A DNA stretch of 64,000 nt, from the NCBI RefSeq assembly GCF_014841135.1, contig NZ_JACYTN010000003.1:1-64000 (forward strand). Reading direction: 5' to 3'. This stretch comes from Paenibacillus arenosi. GTDB taxonomy: Bacteria > Bacillota > Bacilli > Paenibacillales > Paenibacillaceae. The notes under the pieces were generated by a model. The model was given only the letters and a program-made list of their open reading frames with translations. It did not search any database and had not been told where the DNA came from. Position numbers and translations under genes: made by a program. Below, in pieces: positions 57,046-64,000 of the stretch. Numbering within the stretch: position 1 is the first letter of the stretch; each line of letters begins with the position of its first letter.

Positions 57046-59397
57046 TTACCAGATCGAAACTCGATCTTCTGGAGTTACGTACATACCATCACCGGGCTTA
57101 ATTCCATACGTATCGTAGAACTCTTGGAAGTTGACAACGGTGCGATTTACCCTAACTTTGTTAGCTGAATGTGTATCATTTTTGCTTAGAAGCGCTGCGA
57201 ACTCCTTTGTGGTTGTGGATTTCCACAGCTTCGCGTTGCTTTCGAAGAACGCTTTATAATCTGGATTGCTCTTTTCAGATACCACTTGCAGGGCAGCTGC
57301 CATTCCACCTAGATCAGCGACATTTTCGCTTAGTGTAAGCAGACCGTCGTTCAATACACCTGGAACAATCTCGATTCCATTATAGAACTTGATTAGTTCT
57401 TCGTTTTTCTGTTTGAATTTCTTAAAGTCCTCGTCTGTCCACCAATTGTTCGCATTTCCACTTTCGTCGTATGCGGAACCTTTGTTATCGAATGCATGAC
57501 TGATCTCGTGACCAATAACCATACCGATAGCGCCAAGATTGGCTTCAGGTTTCGCCTTTGTGTCATAGAATGGCGCTTGGAGGATTCCAGCTGGGAACGT
57601 AATTTCGTTGTTCAACGGATTGTAGAATGCATTTACGGTATACACGCTCGTTAACCATTGCGTTCTATCAACCGGTTTGTGCAGCGTTGCCTTCTTATTA
57701 TCGCCGTATGCTTTGGTTACTGCGAAGGAATTAGAGAATAATGAACCGCCTTCACCGTATGATTTAATCGTTACTTTGTCTAAGGTTGTATCCCACTTAT
57801 CTGGATAACCGATCTTAACCATCATCGTATCGAGTTTCTTAATTGCTTTCGCTTTTGTTGTTTCAGACATCCAATCAAGCGCTTTGATTCGTTTCTCATA
57901 CGTAGCGATCAATTGATCAACCATTTGTTCAACATCTTTTTTAGCTTCTGGTGAAAAATGTTTCTCGATAAACATTTGCTCCAAATATCCGCTCATCGTG
58001 GATGTTGTAATAGCAGCTGCAATTTCCTTATCCGTTTTTTCTCCTGTAACGCCATAAATAGCTGCGAATTCATTTGCTGCGTCTCTGAAACCATCGGACA
58101 ATAAGCCGCCTGTTGCTGTGAGCAAATGTACCTTGGAGTAAGCTTTTAGCGTTTCAAGATTAGCTCCAGTTAATAGCTCTGCACCTTTTTGCGCAAGTTT
58201 TACGTCAAATACGATTACTTTATCGGCAGTATCGACCTTCATTGATTTTAATGCTTGTTTGATATCGACTTCTTTATGCATGTCGTCGAATTTCTCGATG
58301 GTGTAAGGATTATAGTATTTATTCACGTCGCCTTGCTCATGGGGATCAAGTGAGACGGAAGCCAAGCTTTTCTCCATCTCATACACTTTCTCCGCACGAG
58401 CTTTGGCAGCAGCCTCTTTCTCGCCTGTCAGCATGAGCATTTTGGTCATATACTGGATATGAGCCTTTTTCACTTTTGCATCTTCGTTTACTAAGCTGTT
58501 TTTATCTAGTCCAGTGCTTAGTCCAGTAAAGTACAAAGCGTTCGCACTGCTGTTCTTAGCATCGCTCATAATGCCAAACTGGAATAGCGTGCTCATACCT
58601 AGTTCTTTCTCCAAGGTAAGATCGGCTTGAACAAGTTCGTCGAGCGTCTTAGCTTCATCAATAGCTTTTATATATTTTTGAATGGGTTCAATCCCTTGTT
58701 TATTTCTAGCTTCCGTATCCAGCGCTGTCGCATAGAAGTCTGCAAGCTTCTGTTCCTTTGTCCCTTTTGCGAATGATTTGCCGGAAAGATCATCTATTAT
58801 TTTTGTGATTTTATCATCGTTTTGTTTTTGCAGCTCGGAGAATCCGCCACCCATAATTTCTCCTGCTGGGATGGTTGATTTATTTAGCCACTGCTTATTG
58901 ATTGCTTCATAAAAGTCATCATTTACATGAGAGCCTTCAAGCGCCCACACTCTCGCGATAATCGTTTGGAACTCCGCAAGTGTAATCGTATCGTTTACGC
59001 CTAATGTACCATCAGCTTTGCCAGTTAGTACGCCTGCTTTAGTTAGCTTATCGATATCTTTTTTAGCCCAAGCTGGTACATCGGTAAACTGTACGCCAAA
59101 TGTTCCTGTGCGCAAATCATTTCCTACAGGCTCCGGCAATTCACCGAATGCTCTGCTCAGCATGACTAGAGCTTCAACCTTCTTGACGGGCTGCTCTTCT
59201 TTTAGAGATCCATTTCCGTTGCCTTTAATAATAGCGTCTTTTTTAAGTCCCGTTTGGTAAGCATCAGCCGTCGTCAACAAGGTGTTAACGATCTCTCCTC
59301 TGGTTGCTGGCTTCGGCTGTTCAGCAGCATACACGGATACGCTGAATGAGAGGGCCATTGTCATGGCCATAAGTAAGGAAACGAACTTCTTTTTCAT
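57046..59397 (-). CDS. Secreted M13 (neprilysin-type) metallopeptidase with SLH domains
   Basis: 783 aa. Signal peptide (KKKFVSLLMAMTMALSFSVSVYA), SLH-type segment (about 28-170, RGEIVNTLL, FTDVPAWAKKDIDKLTKAGVLTGKADGTLG), then the M13 N- and C-terminal peptidase domains. Zinc motif H630-EIS-H634 and NENVADLGG (the downstream ENVADLGG helix with the third ligand). M13 enzymes cut short peptides. The SLH part should attach it to secondary wall polymer. Twin of the gene 579 bases upstream on the same strand. Confidence 0.93.
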   Translation of the reverse strand: MKKKFVSLLMAMTMALSFSVSVYAAEQPKPATRGEIVNTLLTTADAYQTGLKKDAIIKGNGNGSLKEEQPVKKVEALVMLSRAFGELPEPVGNDLRTGTFGVQFTDVPAWAKKDIDKLTKAGVLTGKADGTLGVNDTITLAEFQTIIARVWALEGSHVNDDFYEAINKQWLNKSTIPAGEIMGGGFSELQKQNDDKITKIIDDLSGKSFAKGTKEQKLADFYATALDTEARNKQGIEPIQKYIKAIDEAKTLDELVQADLTLEKELGMSTLFQFGIMSDAKNSSANALYFTGLSTGLDKNSLVNEDAKVKKAHIQYMTKMLMLTGEKEAAAKARAEKVYEMEKSLASVSLDPHEQGDVNKYYNPYTIEKFDDMHKEVDIKQALKSMKVDTADKVIVFDVKLAQKGAELLTGANLETLKAYSKVHLLTATGGLLSDGFRDAANEFAAIYGVTGEKTDKEIAAAITTSTMSGYLEQMFIEKHFSPEAKKDVEQMVDQLIATYEKRIKALDWMSETTKAKAIKKLDTMMVKIGYPDKWDTTLDKVTIKSYGEGGSLFSNSFAVTKAYGDNKKATLHKPVDRTQWLTSVYTVNAFYNPLNNEITFPAGILQAPFYDTKAKPEANLGAIGMVIGHEISHAFDNKGSAYDESGNANNWWTDEDFKKFKQKNEELIKFYNGIEIVPGVLNDGLLTLSENVADLGGMAAALQVVSEKSNPDYKAFFESNAKLWKSTTTKEFAALLSKNDTHSANKVRVNRTVVNFQEFYDTYGIKPGDGMYVTPEDRVSIW

Positions 59398-59683
59398 CGT
59401 CAGGCTCCTCCAAGGTGTAATTTATGTATAAATAAAGGAGAACAAACAGGAAAATTTCCCATTTATCTCTTTTCATTATAGCTGTTATCGACCAATTTGA
59501 AAATGTTGTAAGCCGTATGCCTAGGAAGACATTTAAGTGGATGATTACTGGTGTTATTCATTGAGCCGAGGTTAGCTAACGCGTTGGGATCTCTAGTCTG
59601 TTTATTCTTAGTATGTCATGTCGTAGGGAAAATTACGTGCCGTTACTTGTTATAGAGTGGAGCGTGGACCTTGGAGTTTGTCC

Positions 59684-59866
59684 TAACAGCCGTCAGAGAG
59701 GTTATTTGAGCAAAAACGTACATATTTGTATGTAACGGTCACCAAAGCGCTTAGTTTTGCGTTTTTGGCGAATAACATCGCTCTATATGGCAAATAAGCT
59801 CTCTGACAACCGTTACATTTTAAAATAAGCAAATATAAGCGAAATAGCCTCTGTGGCATTCGTTAA
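59684..59866. repeat. Four-copy degenerate intergenic repeat
   Basis: Between the two M13 genes. Copies: + 59684-59711, + 59733-59760, - 59790-59816, - 59839-59866. Each follows roughly TAAC-GG-(T)GYCAGAGAG-YTTATTTG, with degenerate positions. Two plus-facing and two minus-facing units could fold into one large cruciform or long hairpin. It looks like the dispersed intergenic repeats known in Paenibacillus, though I could not compare with other genomes. The rest of 59398-59975 shows no gene. Confidence 0.6.
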
Positions 59867-59975
59867 GCAATAATGATGTTATTCAAGCTAGCGAAACCGT
59901 TGCTTCTGTGCTTGTTGATTTACTCAACACTATTGTTCAAGAAAATTTTTGAACGAACTCTATCCGCTTGTGGTT

Positions 59976-62330
59976 CTACCAGATTGAGACTCGATTCTCT
60001 GGAGCTACATACATGCCATCTCCAGGCTTAATGCCATACGTATCATAAAACTCCTGGAAGTTCACAACCGTGCGGTTTACTCGAATTTTATCGAGTGAAT
60101 GGGAGGCAGCTGAGCTAAGGTATGCTGCAACCTCTTTCGTTATCGTGCTCCTCGCGGTTGTCGCATTGCTTTCAAAAAATGCCTTGTAATCAGGCTTGCT
60201 CATCTCGGATACCACTTGCAGTGCAACAGCCATTCCACCTAAATCCGCCACATTTTCACCTAATGTCAGCTGACCGTTGCTTATGACCCCAGGGATCGCT
60301 TCGATTCCATTATAAAATGCAATGACTTCCTTGCATTTTTCTTGGAACTTTTTCAAATCTTCTTCTGTCCACCAGTTTTTCTCATTTCCTTGCTCATCGA
60401 ATGCTGCCCCTTCGTCATCGAATGCATGGCTAATCTCATGACCGATTAGCGTACCAATCGCTCCAAGATTTTGTTCAGGTTTGGCATTAACATCATAAAA
60501 CGGGGCTTGGAGAATACCAGCTGGGAACGTCATCTCATTACTAAATACATTGTAGAACGCATTTGCCGTATGGACACTGGTCGTCCATTTTTGTTTATCG
60601 ACTGGTTGTCCAACACTAGCTTTTTTTTCATCCATGATTACCTTGGTAGCCGCATAGTAGTTGGAGAACAGGGAGCCGCCTTCGTCGTATGTCTTGAACG
60701 TCACTTTATCTAAAGTTGTCTCCCACTTATCTGGATATCCAACCTTAACGTTTATCGCTTTCAACTTCTTAGTGGCCTGCATCTTTGTTGTTTCGGACAT
60801 CCAATCCAGCGCGTTAATTCTTTTTTCATATACAGCAACCATTTTTTCTACCATTTGTTCAACATCTTTTTTTGCTTTGGGGGAGAAATGTTTCTCGGCG
60901 AACATCTGCTCCAAATATGGTCCCATCGCCGCTGATGTTATGTTTTGTGCAGCTTCCTTATCGGTATTCTGCTTAGAGACACCGTACATCGCTGCATAGA
61001 AATCGCTCGATACATTTCTAATTTCATCGGATAGCAGTTGGCCTGCTTCTTCTAGCAGCTGTACTTTGACATACGCTTTCAGTACATCAAGATTAGCTTC
61101 TGTCATGAACGCGGCGCCTTTTTGCGCCAGCTTCTCATCCATAACAATGATTTTATCAGCATGGCCCAATTTCATTGACGTGAGTACTTGTTTCATATCG
61201 ACTATTTTGTACAAATCATCAAATTTTTCGATGGTATACGGGTTGTAAATTTTACTAACATCGCCTTGCTCATAGCGTTCAAGCGAGACGGCAGCCAAGC
61301 TCTTCTCCATTTCATACACTTTTTCTGCACGGGCTTTGGCTGTAGATGAGTTCTCACCCGTTAGCACGAGATATTTCGTTATCTGCTCGATATATGCTTT
61401 CTTCGCATTTGCATCTTCTGTTGCGAAGCTACTTTTATCTAGACCTGTTTTTAACCCGCGGTAGTACAGGTCATTTTTATTGCTGTTTTTGACATCTCCG
61501 ATGACGTCAAATTTGAACAGGGTACTAAAACCTAAGTCCTTATCGATGTTCAGGTCGGCTTGAACTAGCTCGTTAATCGTCTTAGCCTCATCAATTGACG
61601 TCACATATTTTTTTATAGGCTCAATCCCTAGCTTATTCCTCTTTTCCTTATCCAACGCCATATTATGAAAATCCGCTAATTTGCGCTCTTTTGTACCTGA
61701 AGCGAGCTGCTTGCTAATGAGCTCTTCCATAATGGCAGCTATTTTTTTGTTGTTTACATGATGCAGTTCTGAGATGACACCACCCATCATTTCCCCTGCA
61801 GGAATGGTAGATTGATTGAGCCATTTTTTATTGACCGCTTCGTAAAAATCATCCTTTAGATGATTACCTTTAAGCGCCCATACTCTGTTAATAATCGTTT
61901 GGAACTCAGCACTCGTAATAGGATCGTTTGCGCCAAGTGTGCCTTCAGGTTTGGCTGTCAGTACGCCTGCCTTCACGAGTTTATCGATATCTTTTTTAGC
62001 CCAAGCCGGTACGTCAGTGAATGTTAGACCAAATGTTCCGATGCGTAAATCATTCCCGACAGGCTCCGGCAATTGTCCAAACGCCCTGCTTAACATGACT
62101 AGAGCTTCTATCTTTTTAACGGGTTCATTTTCATTCAGTTTTTTGTTCTTATAACCTTGAATAATAGCTTCTTTAGTAAGGCCGGGTTTGTAAGTGTCAG
62201 CTGCTGTTAATAAAGAGTTAACGATATCCCCTCTTGTTACTGGTTGTGGCGTCGTATCCGCATATACGGATACATGGAATGATAATGCCATTGATAAAGC
62301 TAAGAGTAAGGAAACGATTTTCTTTTTCAT
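59976..62330 (-). CDS. Secreted M13 metallopeptidase with SLH domains (second copy)
   Basis: 784 aa, strongly similar along its whole length to the gene at 57046-59397, so a tandem duplication. Signal peptide KKKIVSLLLALSMALSFHVSVYA, SLH-type region about 28-170, M13 domains, zinc motif H631-EIS-H635, GENVADLGG. Both proteins end GMYV(A/T)PE(N/D)RVSIW. Divergence is spread along the gene. SD region precedes ATG 62330. Confidence 0.93.
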   Translation of the reverse strand: MKKKIVSLLLALSMALSFHVSVYADTTPQPVTRGDIVNSLLTAADTYKPGLTKEAIIQGYKNKKLNENEPVKKIEALVMLSRAFGQLPEPVGNDLRIGTFGLTFTDVPAWAKKDIDKLVKAGVLTAKPEGTLGANDPITSAEFQTIINRVWALKGNHLKDDFYEAVNKKWLNQSTIPAGEMMGGVISELHHVNNKKIAAIMEELISKQLASGTKERKLADFHNMALDKEKRNKLGIEPIKKYVTSIDEAKTINELVQADLNIDKDLGFSTLFKFDVIGDVKNSNKNDLYYRGLKTGLDKSSFATEDANAKKAYIEQITKYLVLTGENSSTAKARAEKVYEMEKSLAAVSLERYEQGDVSKIYNPYTIEKFDDLYKIVDMKQVLTSMKLGHADKIIVMDEKLAQKGAAFMTEANLDVLKAYVKVQLLEEAGQLLSDEIRNVSSDFYAAMYGVSKQNTDKEAAQNITSAAMGPYLEQMFAEKHFSPKAKKDVEQMVEKMVAVYEKRINALDWMSETTKMQATKKLKAINVKVGYPDKWETTLDKVTFKTYDEGGSLFSNYYAATKVIMDEKKASVGQPVDKQKWTTSVHTANAFYNVFSNEMTFPAGILQAPFYDVNAKPEQNLGAIGTLIGHEISHAFDDEGAAFDEQGNEKNWWTEEDLKKFQEKCKEVIAFYNGIEAIPGVISNGQLTLGENVADLGGMAVALQVVSEMSKPDYKAFFESNATTARSTITKEVAAYLSSAASHSLDKIRVNRTVVNFQEFYDTYGIKPGDGMYVAPENRVSIW

Positions 62331-62487
62331 CGTGATGCTCCTTCATGGTAGATTTGTATGTATACATAAAAATATAAAAGGAATTTTATCCCAATGATAT
62401 TTTCATTATTATAGCGGAACTTATTTGGTTTGAAAATGATGGAATTAATTAAAATGTTAACTAACTGGTCGTTGAATATAAAAACAA

Positions 62488-62514
62488 AGAGAGGAGTCGT
62501 CATGACTCCTCTCT
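62488..62514 (-). terminator. Terminator of the deiminase-family gene
   Basis: AGAGAGGAGTC (62488-62498) and GACTCCTCTCT (62504-62514) pair, and on the minus strand T-rich sequence (TTGTTTTT) follows. Confidence 0.9.
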
Positions 62515-62570
62515 TCTGTGTAGCTGTATATTATATTTTTCGCATATTGCCTAGAAGTGCGGTAACACGA

Positions 62571-63710
62571 TTACTTTAAATCGATTGGCTGCTGCTGCGT
62601 TACACAATGAATCATGCCGCCATCTTTATAAAGCTCACGTACATCAATACCAACTACTTCACGATCGGGGTACAATTTTTGAATCCTATCATTTGCTACT
62701 TTATCATTAGGATCGTTATAGTTCGGAACGAGTACAACGGTATTTCCGATATAATAGTTGATGTAAGACCCTTTGTAGCCCAAGTTCTTTCCACTATCTA
62801 GTCTGACATTTTTCTTAGTAAGCGGAAGCTTCACATACTGATACGGTTTGTTGGATACGTTCTTAGCATTCATTAGCGTTTTAATATCCTTTTTAGTGAC
62901 GCCCCAGTCTTCCAAATCGTATTCGTTCATCGTTACAATGGTGGATTTGTCATGGAATTTCGCGAATCCATCAATGTGGAAGTCAGTAATGTCCAGACCT
63001 GGCACTCCATCTAACCAAACAAAATTAGTAGCGCCAAGATACTCTGTCATATACTCCTCGATCTCTTTCTCTGTGAATCCCGCATTTCGATTCTTATTGG
63101 TAACGGCACTGCGTGTGGATAAGAAAGTACCATTACCATCTAGCTCAAAAGCGCCACCTTCGAGTACGACTTCATTGAGGTCAATGTTCTCCATGCCTAG
63201 CTGTTTGCTCAGTTTTTTTGAAATGGCCGCATCTTTTTTATAGGGGGTCTTCTTGCCCCAACCATTAAAGCCCCAGTCCATCATTTTCAGATTATTATCT
63301 TTATCGTATACAAAAATAGGTGCCGTATCTCTTGCCCATACATCGTCCGTAGGCACAATATAGAAGTCGATCTTGTCCATATCTACACCTTCTTCATATA
63401 GAAGATCGTAAATATATTCTTTTTCGTATTTGTCATAAGCAATAATATGAACATTTTCACCTTCGCTTAAAGCGCTGGTCATTTCGATCCAAATATCCTC
63501 AAGATTTTCTTTATGCCCTTTACCATACGTATAGTTATGAGGCCATTGCAGCCACGTGCCTTCATGTTTGCTTCTCTCATCAGGCATCGTGTATTTGCCG
63601 ACACTTTGTGCTTGGGCGCTATAACTTGCGGCTGGTGAGCTGTGCAAGCCCCCTACTAAGATTCCTGCGGTTACTAATACCCCTGAACACAATACCATCA
63701 TCTTATTCAT
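62571..63710 (-). CDS. Secreted peptidyl-arginine/agmatine deiminase family enzyme
   Basis: 379 aa from ATG 63710 (SD AAAGGAG). Signal peptide (MNKMMVLCSGVLVTAGILVG...) and the guanidine-modifying fold: D128 (VWARDTAPIF), H245-I-D247 (HIDGFAKF) and nucleophile C369 (MIHCVTQQQP). Cytosolic agmatine deiminases lack a signal peptide; secretion points to an extracellular deiminase acting on arginine residues or agmatine. Which substrate cannot be decided from sequence. Confidence 0.88.
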   Translation of the reverse strand: MNKMMVLCSGVLVTAGILVGGLHSSPAASYSAQAQSVGKYTMPDERSKHEGTWLQWPHNYTYGKGHKENLEDIWIEMTSALSEGENVHIIAYDKYEKEYIYDLLYEEGVDMDKIDFYIVPTDDVWARDTAPIFVYDKDNNLKMMDWGFNGWGKKTPYKKDAAISKKLSKQLGMENIDLNEVVLEGGAFELDGNGTFLSTRSAVTNKNRNAGFTEKEIEEYMTEYLGATNFVWLDGVPGLDITDFHIDGFAKFHDKSTIVTMNEYDLEDWGVTKKDIKTLMNAKNVSNKPYQYVKLPLTKKNVRLDSGKNLGYKGSYINYYIGNTVVLVPNYNDPNDKVANDRIQKLYPDREVVGIDVRELYKDGGMIHCVTQQQPIDLK

Positions 63711-63789
63711 CTCATTTTCTCCTTTACAGGTGGATGTTCTCTCTTGGTTGTAGAATAAGCTTTGACATAGTGTTAAGGTCAAGTGGGTA

Positions 63790-64000
63790 TTATTCTGCTG
63801 TTTTGATGACCGGGAAAAAGACTTGTGTTACATACTCACGGACATCGCATTCACATTCAGGACCCTTCAAGTATGTTTCATAGGGAGGGCTAGCCAATTG
63901 ATATCCGTTGCTTTCCATCCATTCTTCAAGCGCAATATGTGCGTATCCGATATCGTCATAGCTTCCGATATGTAAGGTTGTAGCCACATACGTTTCAGGC
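63790..64000 (-). CDS. GyrI-like/AraC effector-binding protein, partial
   Basis: C-terminal part of a gene cut by the window edge: the frame is open through the end, so the GTG at 63987 is internal. Residues GSYDDIGYAHIALEEWMESNGY and FFPVIKTAE match the GyrI-like small-molecule binding fold. If alone it would be a stand-alone effector domain; the N-terminus (perhaps an HTH) lies outside. Confidence 0.7.
   Translation of the reverse strand, partial: PETYVATTLHIGSYDDIGYAHIALEEWMESNGYQLASPPYETYLKGPECECDVREYVTQVFFPVIKTAE

Noticed and set aside
60040-60060. A further CGTATCATAA within the second M13 gene
   Set aside because: It is part of the coding sequence for a conserved peptide at the protein's end and lacks the flanking match, so not an att copy.

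Overview
The window looks like a chromosomal stretch of a Paenibacillus-type Firmicute. The first 20.5 kb keeps the conserved gene order found near the replication origin of Bacilli (c-di-AMP phosphodiesterase gdpP, rplI, dnaB helicase, purA, the walR-walK-yycH-yycI-walJ-htrA operon, patB, rlmH), with Gram-positive ribosome binding sites, frequent GTG/TTG starts, SLH-domain surface proteins and many lipoproteins. The species call is an inference from gene content; no rRNA gene is present.

Layout. 1-314: 3' end of a group II intron. 375-5859: CBS protein, MazG-like protein, YybS, GdpP, L9, DnaB. 5898-7515: purA with a PurR-type operator pair, a sigma-A promoter and a terminator. 7678-10359: a membrane-anchored unknown and a LysM/G5/M23 cell wall hydrolase. 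10589-17918: the Wal cell-wall regulon operon and an HtrA protease. 18076-20496: a CxxH/CxxC mini-protein, a cluster of four DnaA-box-like sites, patB and rlmH. 20479-29269: a segment bounded by two copies of the last codons of rlmH, the same place where SCC elements of staphylococci and some streptococcal ICEs integrate. It holds a frameshifted dinD, a cobalamin riboswitch in front of a LysR gene, metE, an ABC-F protein with a possible leader peptide, and a DHA2 drug exporter, but no recombinase. 29355-31099: a HAD protein and a nonsense-interrupted leucine-rich gene. 31111-36453: a five-gene 2-aminoethylphosphonate uptake and degradation operon. 36772-38529: a DUF1904 protein and a HigBA-like toxin-antitoxin locus. 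38853-47690: chemoreceptor, HTH protein, alpha/beta hydrolase, an unknown, an OYE reductase divergent from an Lrp regulator, a serine hydrolase, and a LytTR/DUF3021 pair. 47933-55429: a two-component system, two lipoproteins, two MalFG-type permeases and an HlyD-like adaptor, with no ATPase. 55627-64000 (minus strand): a DUF418 protein, two tandem M13 metallopeptidases with SLH domains separated by a repeat-rich spacer, a secreted arginine-deiminase-family enzyme, and a cut-off GyrI-like gene.

How the parts work together. The left third is house-keeping: replication, purine synthesis, c-di-AMP turnover and wall homeostasis. The right two thirds are accessory: nutrient phosphorus and nitrogen capture, sensing, drug resistance and surface proteolysis. 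The most notable observations are the rlmH-anchored att-like repeats, the riboswitch that controls a regulator instead of metE itself, the DnaA-box cluster, and the four-copy inverted repeat between the peptidase genes.
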